From assembly GCA_947683625.1 (NCBI GenBank), contig CANTUR010000124.1, forward strand, positions 372,001 to 436,000: DNA of 64,000 nt, read 5' to 3'. Source of the stretch: Mallotus nudiflorus. Its lineage: Eukaryota > Streptophyta > Magnoliopsida > Malpighiales > Euphorbiaceae. The notes under the pieces were generated by a model. That model saw nothing but the letters and a program-made list of their open reading frames with translations. It was not told where the DNA came from and did no database searches. Of this stretch, positions 37,029-48,543 are shown piece after piece (position 1 is the stretch's first letter; every line of letters begins with the position of its first letter). Position numbers and translations under genes: made by a program.

Positions 37029-38340
37029 CTGGTTGCTCTGAGGATGTTGATGATGCAGGCGGTGATGCGAGATCTGAAGAAGAGGGAGAAGAAGCAGAAC
37101 CAAAAAGAATGCCAGAAAGCAGCGAGTTTGACACGGGGGCAAAAATTGCTTTACTTGTTAATTTTTGCTTAAGGGCCCAGCCCAGCTGCTGTTCTCTTCA
37201 ATTTATGGTCTGGGCTTAAGTTTTAGTCGAGATTTTTAGTTTAATACATTACTCTCAGGTTTATTATTTTTTTTTGGGAAATTTACGTCAAGTATAAATA
37301 TTATTTTATTTTATTGGTTAAGTATAAAATATTTAAATTATATATATTAAATTTAAATATTAATTAAATGCACTAGGAGTAGGTTAGAATTTTTACTAAA
37401 AAAAAAACCATGTCATTTTATTGTTTTAATGTATTATTATTTAATTAGAAATGCTTAAAACTTACATATATAAAACTTATTAAAAAGCTAAATAAATTTT
37501 TTAAATATGGATTTAAGTGAACTCAAGAATTTTTTTTTGATAAATCTAACAAAATAAACCCATAAAAATTGACTTAAAACATGTTTAGTTTTAGGATATT
37601 ACAAAAATATATCAATAATAATTATGTCTAGATTTTTTTCGTTATAATTGTTATTACAATTTAATCCTTTCTATTTAATTAAAAAGGTATAATCCATTGA
37701 ATTAAGTTAAAATTAAATCAAAAAATTGGTTTGACTATTATTTGATTAATGTTATATTAAATATTTTTTAACGAATTGAGGTAATTGTGGTGGCCAAAGT
37801 TGCTGCCAATATGCCGGAATTTGATGATTCAACCAAAGGGCCAAAAATTGTACTAACTTTGCTTAATTAGAAAAAGCCAAGTTTGAAGGAAAAATAAAAT
37901 AAAATAAACTAGACGGCAGAAATAATATTATTTACATTTTTATCAATACCATTAATTAAATCTACAAATTCACCTCATAAAAATGACCAAATCCAAACAA
38001 TGACAAGGGTTTTGTTGGAAATCAAGTTGACAAAAATACAAAAATTGCACATTGAAATTTTAACCACTAAGATATCATATGATTTTCAGATCATGAAATG
38101 GCAATTACCTGGTGATTTCTTTATGTTCTTTCCAAGAAACTGAAGTCGCTACAGTTAATGTTTATTTATTTTTTTATTAACACTTTCAGTTCACTTCTCT
38201 TGATTTCAGTTTCAAACTCTTCAGTTCTTTTTCACATTAATTAAGTTATTAATGTCCACTTAATTAATATATATATATATATATATATCTATGTTGCTCT
38301 TTAAATTCTACATAATTCCCACCTGTTTTGCTTCATCATC
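37029..38340. other. Intergenic between SEC13 (-) and the membrane-protein gene (+)
   Basis: 37029-37200 is the GC-richer SEC13 leader and promoter. The rest is AT-rich with no supported gene. A (TA)n run at 38267-38288 lies about 290 bases before the next start codon. The two genes are divergent and may share part of this region. Confidence 0.45.
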
Positions 38341-38357
38341 AACTAGTTTCTCTTAAG

Positions 38358-38556
38358 GTACTCCTCCTCCTCTGTTTCATCTGCATCTTAATTCATTTAC
38401 TTTTCTGGTAATGAGACCATTGTTTACTATTGGTATTGCTTTAGCTACTTACTCTTTTCTTTCTTGTTAATGAGTTTTGAAGGTTTGAGTAGGATGCTAG
38501 CTAATCTTTCTGCAATAGCTGATGATGTTACTTTCCCTTCATTTTAATCATTTCAG
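38358..38556 (+). other. Possible 5'-UTR intron of the membrane-protein gene
   Basis: Donor TTAAG|GTACTC and acceptor ATTTCAG|GGATCAATGG place a 199-base intron six bases before the start codon. Support is by splice motifs only. Confidence 0.45.
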
Positions 38557-38562
38557 GGATCA

Positions 38563-39066
38563 ATGGAACAAAATCTAATAGCCCATCATTCAAATAATGT
38601 GCGGAATAGCAAATCAAAGGGGTCAGATAAAAAGAGTGGACTTCAACTTCTGTTGCTTATAGCAATTTGTATATGGTTGCTGCACGAAATCCTGAACTCT
38701 CACAGCAACCACCATCAAAGTTACAATGAGAATCCAAGCAAAAGCAACACGACCTTTGCTTATTATTTGGGCCGCAAGGGGATGATGGAATATGAGAAAA
38801 GAGATGGTGGTGTAGGAGATGATGAGCTTGACGTGAACATTATTGATGATTTAGAACATATCCTGAAACATGAACAAGCTCATCAAAACAAGTTTCCTGA
38901 GATGAAACAAGTGTTTCATGCTGAACATGCAAATCAAGAATCTGAAGTATTAGAACAGATTGTTAATGATGTTAACATTGGGGAAGAAGGAGATGTTGCG
39001 GTGGCATTTCTTGATGAGAATGGGATTCCACCAGATGCCTCATATTTTATCAATTCAATTCCTTAA
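38563..39066 (+). CDS. Single-pass membrane protein, unrecognised, 167 aa
   Basis: The start is in good context (GATCAATGGAA). A basic N-terminus (NSKSKGSDKKSG) precedes one hydrophobic segment at about residues 26-43 (GLQLLLLIAICIWLLHEI). After it come an Asn/Ser/His-rich linker and an acidic C-terminal domain with LGRKGMMEYEKRDGG and DDLEHILKHEQAHQ, ending near GIPPDASYFINSIP. This suggests a type II membrane protein with the acidic part in the lumen or outside. I recognise no catalytic domain. Low-complexity content argues for a rapidly evolving plant protein. The frame is intact in one exon. Confidence 0.7.
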   Translation: MEQNLIAHHSNNVRNSKSKGSDKKSGLQLLLLIAICIWLLHEILNSHSNHHQSYNENPSKSNTTFAYYLGRKGMMEYEKRDGGVGDDELDVNIIDDLEHILKHEQAHQNKFPEMKQVFHAEHANQESEVLEQIVNDVNIGEEGDVAVAFLDENGIPPDASYFINSIP

Positions 39067-40763
39067 GAGCCCAGGGAATCAATTTAAGTCAACATTGATT
39101 TTGATTCTTGTTCCATATAAAACATTTTTTTTTCTTATTTTTTGGAAAAATGATGAAAGCGATCTTAATAATTCAATTAAATTTAGTTTAAAGGTGTGCA
39201 ATGCAAAGAGTATAAAATATTTTATCATCTATGATATATTTTTATTTTAAACAAATTATTTGTGAGTATCATAATTCATTGTGATTTTTATAGAATTCAC
39301 TAGTTTTTATAGTGTATGGAACTCTAACTAATCTAATTCGATTCATGAAGCAACATAAAAATTGTAAATGTATTTTAATAATTAATTTAATATATCATGA
39401 TGTATTATATTTTAAACTTAAAAAGTAGTAAATTTATTGAGTTTTAGATGATATATGAGAAAAAACAATCTGTCTAATTGGCCTCGATCACTACTCATTG
39501 TCTAAAAAGTCATGATCATTAAATCCTGTAGTAGTCAGTCATATAAACTATATAATTGTACAAAATTCATAGGAAATATGGGCTATTTGTCATTTTATGT
39601 CGAAAAAAGAAAAAAAAAACTTATGGTGGTATTGAAAATATTTATCAATTTGTGATAAAAAAAAATTGATTTTGCTAGTCAAACTATGCAAATTAACATT
39701 CCGCCACTCAAAAATGGTGAAATTAAATTGATTTTGCCACATAAGTAAAAAGCATCATAAAGTGACAATTTTTTGTTTTGAAATCACCACAAAAATATAA
39801 TTTTTTCAAAATCACCACAATTTCGTTAACTTTTTTTTCTTGCCACACAAATTGGAAAACAAGCTCCCTGAAATATACAAATTAAATCAAGCCACAAGAT
39901 TCACATACAACAATCAATTAAAATATCAATGTCATGACTAATAATAATATTAAGCATGTAAAGTTAACATTTTTTATGGCTATAAAAATTATGTATGAAT
40001 AATTTAACTAATTAAGTATGTAGCCATCAAATGTGAAGTATCAACAACCCACACGGTTAAAGCGTTAATTTCATTTCTTTCAAGATTACTGTGATTATAT
40101 TCACAAAGTAATACTAATACTAATAAGCCTTTACTTCAGTTCAAAAAAAGCAAGTCTTTCTTTTGGGTTTGTATATATCTTTTCGTGATACCTAACGTCA
40201 ACTGCCTCTTCTTCCTCTGATCAGTTATTGGCATGATTTAGAGCTCTCGTGAAGGTAGCAATTAATGTTGTGGTTGTGAACATATTGCAATAGTCATTTT
40301 CTTTCATGCTATTGCTAGCTATCTCTATATTATTTTCAATCTTGATTACGAAAACAATGGCTAGCTAGCTACATGTGAATAATTCTCAATTTGTATAACT
40401 TTTGGAGGAGCAAATAACTCTAACACCCCAGACAGAATTAGACCCAACTATAGAAAGGAATGGTGGAGGAGAATCCACACTATACATAGGTATACAAAAA
40501 GCCATAAAAACAGTTGAACATGAAAAATATCCACAATTTGACATGAGATAACAATGGTCTATATGTGTTTCTTAGATTAAATATATAGTTATCAATTAGC
40601 ACTAACTTGAAAAAGCTTGAATCACTTTGCTTTTCTTCCCAAAAGCTTTCTTGAAAAATGTTGTAAATTCACGATTGTTCACGCTTGCATTGATAGTTGA
40701 CAGGTGAGTTTCCAACATCCACACACACGATTTCACTTCTAAGAATCTCAGAAAGTGAACTAT
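39067..40763. other. Intergenic, AT-rich, no gene found
   Basis: Short AT-driven frames only. Near 39600-39840 a set of runs with TTTTGCCAC/GTGG words in both orientations hints at a small palindromic relic, but no borders could be set. The last part is the DUF1677 promoter. Confidence 0.45.
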
Positions 40764-40771
40764 TATAAATA
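40764..40771 (+). promoter_or_regulatory. TATA box of the DUF1677 gene
   Basis: TATAAATA lies 141 bases before the chosen start codon, a normal distance allowing a leader of roughly 110 bases. Confidence 0.55.
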
Positions 40772-40911
40772 TGGTGCTTCTACTTACCCTCTAGCTATAC
40801 CAACATTTTAGATCGTTCCAAGCTATCTTTCAGAACTCTAGTCTTGATCAAGTCTCCTTGTACTCAAGTAATTCTTTTGCAAGAAACTACTTCTTTTTTG
40901 TGTGTATGACC

Positions 40912-41472
40912 ATGGCACCACCACATGGAGAGGCAATTGCTAGCACTTACACCACCAAGAGTGCTAATAGCAACTTCTCCAAGCCACCAAGAATCGCTAA
41001 CGACAATCTTCAACGAACAATATCCGATATCTCATTCGAGCTAAGCAAAGAAGCAATAGAAGACATTAAACTCCCACCAATATCCGAGGTTGAAGACGCG
41101 AAATGCGACTGCTGTGGCATGTCTGAAGAGTGCACACCCGAATACATTGATCGTATTCGGAACAAGTATTTAGGGAAGTGGATTTGTGGGTTGTGCGCTG
41201 AGGCAGTGAAAGAAGAGATGGAGAAAGATGGAGGGAAAAAAATAGAGGAGGCACTGAATTCACATATGAGTGCATGTGCTAGATTTAACAAGTTTGGTAG
41301 GGCTTACCCAGTGCTGTTTCAAGCTGAAGCAATGAGAGAGATGTTGAAGAAAAGCACAAGAAGGACACAGTCTTTTAATCCTAAAGGTGCTCAAAAGAAT
41401 GGAGGCATTGCCAGGAGTTCCAGCTGCATTGCAGCTATTACAAGGGATATGACTGGTTTCTCAATGAATTGA
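40912..41472 (+). CDS. DUF1677 family protein, 186 aa
   Basis: The start at 40912 is chosen for its ideal context (ACCATGGCA). Upstream in-frame ATGs at 40858 and 40906 would add a hydrophobic stretch not typical of the family. The conserved Cys-rich block (CDCCGMSEECTPEYIDRIR, then GKWICGLCAEAV) lies at residues 65-99, followed by SACARFNKFGRAYPVLFQAEAM. The cysteine pattern suggests metal binding, but the role of this plant-only family is unknown to me. The C-terminus is basic and Ser-rich (RRTQSFNPKGAQ). Single exon, frame intact. Confidence 0.88.
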   Translation: MAPPHGEAIASTYTTKSANSNFSKPPRIANDNLQRTISDISFELSKEAIEDIKLPPISEVEDAKCDCCGMSEECTPEYIDRIRNKYLGKWICGLCAEAVKEEMEKDGGKKIEEALNSHMSACARFNKFGRAYPVLFQAEAMREMLKKSTRRTQSFNPKGAQKNGGIARSSSCIAAITRDMTGFSMN

Positions 41473-42420
41473 GTATAATGGCCACAATTAACCTGTGCCC
41501 TTAACTATTATAATTTTCTTGTCAGTGTTTTCAGAATCCTAATGCTACAGGATTCTGTTTTGAAACGACAATATGTCTTTAAAAAGGTATTTTTTGGGTT
41601 GAATTCCAAAAACATGCTTTTCCCCTTTTCATCTGAGGGGGCATTTTAATTCCTACCTCTTGACTGAATTTGGTACATCCACCTCTGACTTCTGTAAACC
41701 TCTCAGGTTTTTCTAGGTGAATTCTAGTCAAGTAGGTAACTAAAATATGATAATTTTCCATGATGTTTTCCCCCTTATTTTTAGTGGTGGGTTTGGTTCA
41801 AAATTTGTCTATTTTTCTTGGCTCCGTGCCATTTTCTTCTATTTAACCATCAAAGTTCTGTTCTTAGCTAGCAGTTGTTAGCAAATGGCTGACTCACAAT
41901 GGAATAAAGTCTTTTCACTTGTTGGAAGTTGTAGACGACTGTTAAAAAGCTCACCTTTAATTTATTCTAACCCTCAAGGTCATCTTCTTGCACTTTCATG
42001 TATGTATCTACTATGAATTAAATAAATTTAGATCTTTGATTACTTGTTAGCCTTTTTCTTTTATACTTGCAAAAATTTAACAGAAATCAAATTGTTGTAT
42101 ATATATGGCGTTTTGGTACTATAAATCACAATTTTTTGGACCTTTGACATATGTATATTAAACTTTAAAACTTGGCAAAATTTGCTGGGCTTGACATATT
42201 ATTTGTAATTTTATCACAATTTAACATACTTTTTTTTTACAATTTTAGCACAATTGATTTACTTATGAATTAAAAAATAAAATACATAACATTTGACGTA
42301 AATTGACTAACATCTATTATTATAGTTTCAAATGCATATGAAGGCTTAAATTAGATAAAAAGGAGATAAGTATAGTTTTTACAAATTAAATAAAATTTTC
42401 ATTCCCACTTTATATATATT

Positions 42421-42551
42421 TTTTAAATTATTGAAATTGAAATCTAACTAATTATTATAATTAGTATTTAGATGATATGGATGTGGAATTCACAAAAATA
42501 GAAATTAGCTACTTTACTTTAAATGTTATATATTAATAAAGCTACAATTGT

Positions 42552-42586
<35 letters not shown>

Positions 42587-42735
42587 TTATTTATTTAGTT
42601 ATTTTAAATTATTGAAATTGAAATCTAACTAATAATTATAGTTAGTATTTAGATGATATGGATGTGGAATTCAGAAAAATAGAGATTAGCTACTTCAATT
42701 TAAATGTTACATATTAATAAAGTTACAATTGTACT
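42421..42735. repeat. Direct duplication of a 134-bp segment around a (TA)n core
   Basis: Copies at 42421-42554 and 42602-42735 share TTATTGAAATTGAAATCTAA, GATGATATGGATGTGGAATT and TTACAATTGTACT-type ends, with only scattered differences. They are separated by a TA/TTTA microsatellite. Confidence 0.85.
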
Positions 42736-42996
42736 AAAATTGCAAATAATTTGTTGAATTAGGTTAATTTTGCTAAATTTTAAAGTATGGTATAAGTTTG
42801 TAAAAATTAAAAATATTGTGAAATTTTGGCATCAATATGCCTATATATATACTTTTTTTTTTAGTGAATAGGGAGATTAGATGGCCTAAATATTGATAGA
42901 TCGTAGAATAGAAGATAATTTTTCCTTTTTAGATCAACAACGATACAATTTAAGTCCTGTATCCTTTAAAAATAAGTCATTACTTAACTATTCACT

Positions 42997-42998
<2 letters not shown>

Positions 42999-43045
<47 letters not shown>
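42999..43045. repeat. (AT)n microsatellite
   Basis: About 46 bases of perfect AT repeat in intergenic DNA. Confidence 0.9.
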
Positions 43046-43050
<5 letters not shown>

Positions 43051-43797
43051 TTTGTGATACTAATTTTGATTTTCCTTCTTAATTAATAATTGAACCGCCT
43101 CTAACTTTGTCTCTCTATGAAAAGAAAATGACAATTGTGACATATACATTATATATTATAAATTTAATTATTAGATATAACATTTTTTTTAATAATTGAT
43201 AGAAATGTTAATTCCTAATATTACAAAGGGAAAAGAAAATGGAGTAAAAAATTTAAATCCTACTCTTTTCAATAAAATATTTATATTTCTTACCATTTAA
43301 ACTACTGATCAGGAAATATAACATATAGAAGATTTTATCTATCAGGTTTATGATATGATGGGAATGCCATCTAATACGTGAGCAAAACTGAAAAACTGAA
43401 TCAAACGATTGGTGTTGAATGCAAAATTATCTCAATTGGGCTAAAACCCACACCTAGCATGTAACCCGACCCAAGCTACCAAAAGGAGAAAAAATAGAAA
43501 AGGGATGTTTACATAAACGCCAAAAAAAAAAAAACCATTTACATCACATTACCCCATGTTTTCCAAAAATAACACGCGTACCCCATGCTTATAAAATATT
43601 TCACGCGTAGCGTCCTTTTTTTTATTTTGCGTATTGGATGTTACAAATGGGAGACGATGAGTTCTGGATCCTCAACCCACGGAGACCGACATGGAGGCTG
43701 GAGTTTAATTCTCCCAATGTTATCGTTAGCTTCTTGATCCACTTCTTGTTCTTTGACTTCTTGATGATTCGGTGCTTATGTTCTTAAGTGACACCAG

Positions 43798-44140
43798 ATG
43801 AGGCAGATGTTGAAGATGACAGCAACAGACGGCGGTGACGGTGCCGGTGCCTTTTTCTTTTGCGGCAATTCAAAAGTAAGGAACCAGAATTTTCGTCTGT
43901 ATCCTTACTCTGTACAAGATGCTCATGATGATGATGATTCTTTAAATCAAAATTTATTGGATTGTCATCAAGATTCTATGAATCAGTGTCTTTTTGAGCA
44001 ATTGCCTTGATCGTGATTGTCAATATAAGAATTCTTTAAATTATGAAGGTCGAGAGAGTTGGAGCTATGTGCTGGTGGATGATGCTCGGTGTCAGTTTTG
44101 TCCTATAGAACCCTTGAAAATAAATTTCCCTAACTACTAA
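43798..44140 (+). pseudogene. Unrecognised gene fragment with a frameshift
   Basis: One frame gives 70 codons (MRQMLKMTATDGGDGAG ... DSMNQCLFEQLP). At its stop (44008) the +1 frame is open and continues about 42 codons (LDRDCQYKNSLNYEGRESW, then YVLVDDARCQFCPIEPL) to a TAA near 44140. Both parts have protein-like composition, with Cys-X-X-Cys in the second. A one-base shift near 44000 or a missed splice site would join them. I do not recognise the family. Confidence 0.4.
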
Positions 44141-44539
44141 AAAAACAGAGGAAGTACTAGTGCTAGCAGTATTATGCTTTTTGACTTGTTTATATCTTTG
44201 TGAATTGAGCAAACTTGGGTCCATTTGCTGATTATGTTTAGATTTTGCTAATTGCTGTGAAGTTGGCTTGCTATTATGTAGTATAACCATGTATATGGTC
44301 TACAGTCTATGCGTTGCTTGAGCTTTTTATTAGCTATGTTTAGTTACTCAAATTTGACATCAGTAAACACATATTGTCGAAGTGGGTTATACTCTAAAGC
44401 TGAAATGGTGTTCTTGGAGATGCCATCATCTGGATTTGTGATTTGGTGTGAAAGAATTAAGTAGAAATGTTATAATTTTTGTTGAATCAGAAATTGCAGT
44501 CTATATGTTTGTTAAAAGTGCCATGTGGTTATCTTTAAA

Positions 44540-44640
44540 GTGGAAAAGATGAAGAAACTGGGGATTTTTTTTGAGCTGTGAATCATGGGATTCCTGTGGA
44601 TCTCTTGGAGAAGATGAACTTGCCTAAGTGGTCGATGTAT
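44540..44640 (+). pseudogene. Fragment resembling N-terminal 2OG-Fe(II) oxygenase (ACC-oxidase-like)
   Basis: Across frames the sequence reads like W-G-F-F-E-L followed by NHGIPVDLLEKMN, the conserved N-terminal (DIOX_N) block of plant 2-oxoglutarate-dependent dioxygenases including ACC oxidase. An expanded T-run at 44563-44570 and a missing base before the NHG part put the two halves in different frames, and no further domain is found. It is therefore a short broken relic. Confidence 0.45.
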
Positions 44641-45624
44641 AGGCACTGCATTTTTGTTATCCAATTTTCAAATCAAATTCAATTCAAGTCCCTAGAACAA
44701 CCTTGGTGGGGCTGCACTTGTTGCTTTATCGTTTAGAACAAATTGTGAGGGTTATGACTTGCGAGCGAGGCATGGATGCTTATGGAATAGCATTTTTGGA
44801 CTTTAACTAGAATTTTTACCTTTTGCTGTTTTGCATCTCTTTCAATTATAGGTAAAATCTACATGCAATTTTGCCATATTGACATTATATATTATTCATA
44901 TCTTCGTAAGGTGACTATGAAAAAAAAAAAAAAAAAAACATATAATTTAACTATAATTTCCATAAAAATACATAATTTACCTATAAATCCAAAAATCACA
45001 TAATACTAAATATTATTAAAAAATTAATCAAAATTACTAAAAAATAGTGAATTTATTTTCATATTTTCAAAGCTAATAATTTAAATTAACTATACAATTT
45101 ATCATAATTTCTATACAAAATATATAAATCACATAATTAATAAAAATTCATTTTTAATTATTAAAAATTCAATAATTATCCATAATTTAAATAAATTCAA
45201 AAAATAAACTAAAAATATATTTGAGAAGTTTAAGTTCCATATAACCAATTTCCAAAAGGATTTATTAAAAATCAAATACAATCAAGCTAAAAAAAATAAA
45301 AATCTAAAATAGACATTAACTAAAATTAAAGAAAACTCACAATCCGGATGACATAAAGTTGAAACGACTTGAGAATCGAGAAGTACACGCCGAGAGAAGT
45401 CTAAAAAGTCAAAAAATACAAGCTAAATCGACCGGTTTTCCGTCGGAGCTATAGTAGCTCTTTTCGGTCCCATGTGATTTCCCGTGACTCTGGGGCTTTA
45501 GACGACATCGAGAAGATGAAAGGAGGAAGTGGCAAGCTCTCGAGGTGATCTGGTGGTGATTGGTGCTTGAGTGGCGGCGTTGGTGGAGCCTGCAGAGGCA
45601 AAAATGGCGGAAAGAAGGGCGAAA

Positions 45625-45664
45625 AAGAAGAAGAAGAAGAAGAAGAAGAAGAAGAAGAAGAAGA
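45625..45664. repeat. (GAA)n microsatellite
   Basis: About 13 GAA/AAG units, the counterpart of the shorter GAA run found at 51129 and 59226 in the young LTRs. Confidence 0.9.
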
Positions 45665-45731
45665 GAAAAAAAAGGGTGTGGAGAGAAAATGAGTTGACCC
45701 ATTTTTTACTTTTTGACTCTTCTTTATATAC

Positions 45732-45770
<39 letters not shown>

Positions 45771-45948
45771 AGACAAATGGTTAAGTTAATATATATATAT
45801 ATACACACACACACAACATAATACACATGCACACCATGCACATCAACAATAACAATAAGAATAATAATAATACAATAACAAATAATAATAATAATAAAAA
45901 TAACAATAAATAATAATAATAGTAACAACAATAATCACACATGTATAA

Positions 45949-45950
<2 letters not shown>

Positions 45951-45999
<49 letters not shown>
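45951..45999. repeat. (TAA)n microsatellite
   Basis: About 16 perfect TAA units immediately before the LTR start at 46009. Confidence 0.9.
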
Positions 46000-46000
<1 letters not shown>

Positions 46001-46325
46001 TTATGACTTGTGTTTTTAAATTATTTTAATATTAAACAAGATATGCAGTGTTAATAAATTTTATTTTTATATTGTTATTTATTTGTGATCAATAATCATA
46101 TTTTTATTGTATATATATTTTCTTACGTAAAATAATTTAATTAAATTCCATTATTTAGAAGTTTTGCACTCACTATCATTATTTTATTATTATTATTAGT
46201 GTTACTATTATGCATGTGCATTATTATTTGTATTATTATTTTTATTAATTTACATTATTTATATTATTATTAAATAATTTATTAACATGTGTATATGTGT
46301 GAATTTTATATGTATATAATGTGTG

Positions 46326-46359
<34 letters not shown>

Positions 46360-48538
46360 AGAGAGATATTTATAAATGTGTGGTGAGAAATGAGTTAATA
46401 TATAATAATATTATATCACATAGTTTTAAAATAAAGTAATATATACATATATACATATACAAACATGCAAACAAACACATAAACACAGAAACATACCCCC
46501 TCCTTTTTCTTCTTCCCGCATGTCCGATTTCATCATTGTCAGTGTGCCTCCCTTGCTTCTGGCCGGCCATCACCTTCTTCCCTGTTCTTCTCATCGCCGC
46601 TTGCTCATCGAAAGCTCACCAGAGAAGGCAGAAACGGCAGCAGCAGTAGTGGACTTCTCTTCGTCGTCGGTCGCTTTTTCGGCCACCATTTTGAGCACTG
46701 GCAGTCTCTATCAACTCCCTGAGCTCTGGTGGTCCTTATTCCAAGCTCCGTTTGAGCTTAAACCCGATCGTTTGTGAGTTTTCTCAATTTTTTAGTTTTA
46801 AGCTTTTATGTTTTTTTTTTTAAATTTTTTGAGTTGATTTTTGGTTGATTTAGGCAAACTCCCTTAAGAAAAGTTGTTCCTAGTGGCTTAATCTACATGA
46901 ATATATTTTTTTTTGAATTTATTTTAATTTTTGTGAATTTTTGAATATTTTATTATTATTTATTGAATTTTCTTAATTTAATTTATTAAATTATAATATT
47001 GTTTGATTTGGTGTTATATTAGGTTGTTATTAATTTTAGTGTTGAGATAATAATTTTTGTGATTTTTTGATTTAATTGTTATCAACATTTTTATATTATG
47101 TCAATATTAGAAAATTAGGTTAAAGTTTAGTTTTTGTTGAAATTATTGTTTAATAATGTGTTTTAGTTGATATTAGTAATATATATGTTGAGAAAATAAT
47201 TTTTATAGAATTTTTGAGTAATATTAGTATTATTATGGATATTTTGAATTATTAGGGTAAATATGTAATTTTCATAAAATTATAGCTAAATATTAGGTTT
47301 TAGTTGGTTTTATAATTATTTAAGGTATTAAAATGATTTTTTCAAATTATTTACTATTTTTAACTAATTAATACTAATTTTGAAAAATTGTTTTCAAATG
47401 ATATATTATATATTATTTTGGTAATAAAGTGGGTTTTTATAAATTTTTGTTATATATTTGGGTTAATTAAGTTTTTTGAATTTATAAAATGAATTTTTAT
47501 TATTTTATATGTAATTATTGGAAAAGTTGGATTTTTATAATATTATATTATTATTTTGGATTTTTTATGTAATTCTTGTGAAATTAAGTATATTTAGTGT
47601 TTTAGTATTAAATATGTAATATTTTAGTATTTTGAGGATATTTATGGCATTTATTGATTTTAAATATATTGATTTTATTATTTAAATTTTTAATGAATTA
47701 TGGACCTCGATTGGGGAATTGTGCAGTTCGGGATCCTAACCAAGGGTTGTGTAAATTCCGGTTTTAAAAGTGTATTTTCTTGCAGGACCGACTCTACTTT
47801 TTGTTAGAGAGATGCCCGTTTTACAAAGGAGGTTTGCCGAATTTTTGATGGAATTCTCATAAAACGTGACATCGGGTCGATCCTGAAATTTTATGTCTAT
47901 CTGTGTTCTATAATCTTAGATCGAGTCTCTTTAGAGGTTTAAGTTAGAATTATCCTGATATTCATTACTATTTTATTATTTAGTTGCACTGAGACTGAGG
48001 TCTAGTGGATCGGGCCCGTCGAATCAGTCTCGAGGAGTGTAAACTTATGAGTTATTATTTTATATATATATCGCACTTAGGTTGTATGTTTTAGAATATA
48101 CATGTTTTTAATGTGTAATTATTCATAAATTGTTTAGTATATTTTAGGTATATTTTTGATATATTTTTAAATAAATGCATGTTTTATCTTCGATATATAC
48201 GTAGCATGTTTTAAGTATATTATTTGTTTATTTTTGGTATATTTCATGTTTGATTTGAATTTATTTGACATATATATACTTGAAATATACTTAGTTTATT
48301 TTAGGTATATTTTTGGTATATATATGGTTTATTTTGTCTTTATGAATGACATTTTGCATTATTTATTTTCCTATACAAATTCTTTATTTTAAATGAAAGA
48401 TATTGATAGAACGTGCTATCTAGTGGGCAACATTAAGACCGTATACGTATCGGTGTGATAGATTTTAGGGTTGAGTGAGAATCATTTGTGGAATTATGAT
48501 TTGATTGAGAATGATATGATTGATTAATATGAGATATG

Positions 48539-48543
48539 GTATG
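48539..48543. repeat. Target-site duplication, left copy
   Basis: GTATG, identical to 59719-59723 on the other side of the young element. Confidence 0.95.

Larger units (their letters stand above)
41473..43640. other. Intergenic with duplicated AT-rich segment and (TA)n tracts
   Basis: Up to about 41900 this is probably the DUF1677 3' UTR. From 42100 onward it is AT-rich transposon-like DNA with the duplication and microsatellites listed separately. No gene is supported. Confidence 0.45.
44930..46008 (-). repeat. Probable LTR fragment of the Tekay-like family, reverse orientation
   Basis: Read on -, an AT-rich/trinucleotide start is followed by GGGTCAACTCATTTTCTCTCC, a CTT-rich run and a GC-rich segment, then an AATTTTGT-rich AT tract. 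This is the same order as in the LTRs at 8770-9300 and 51330-50500. Borders and identity are weak. It abuts the + strand LTR at 46009 head to head. Confidence 0.4.

Noticed and set aside
36959..37219. 86-codon frame on + opposite the SEC13 leader
   Set aside because: Shadow frame of the SEC13 5' UTR and promoter.
45449..45931. 160-codon frame on - rich in Leu, Ile and Ser
   Set aside because: It is the translation of microsatellites (CTT, TA, GT runs) within an LTR-like fragment; no domain.
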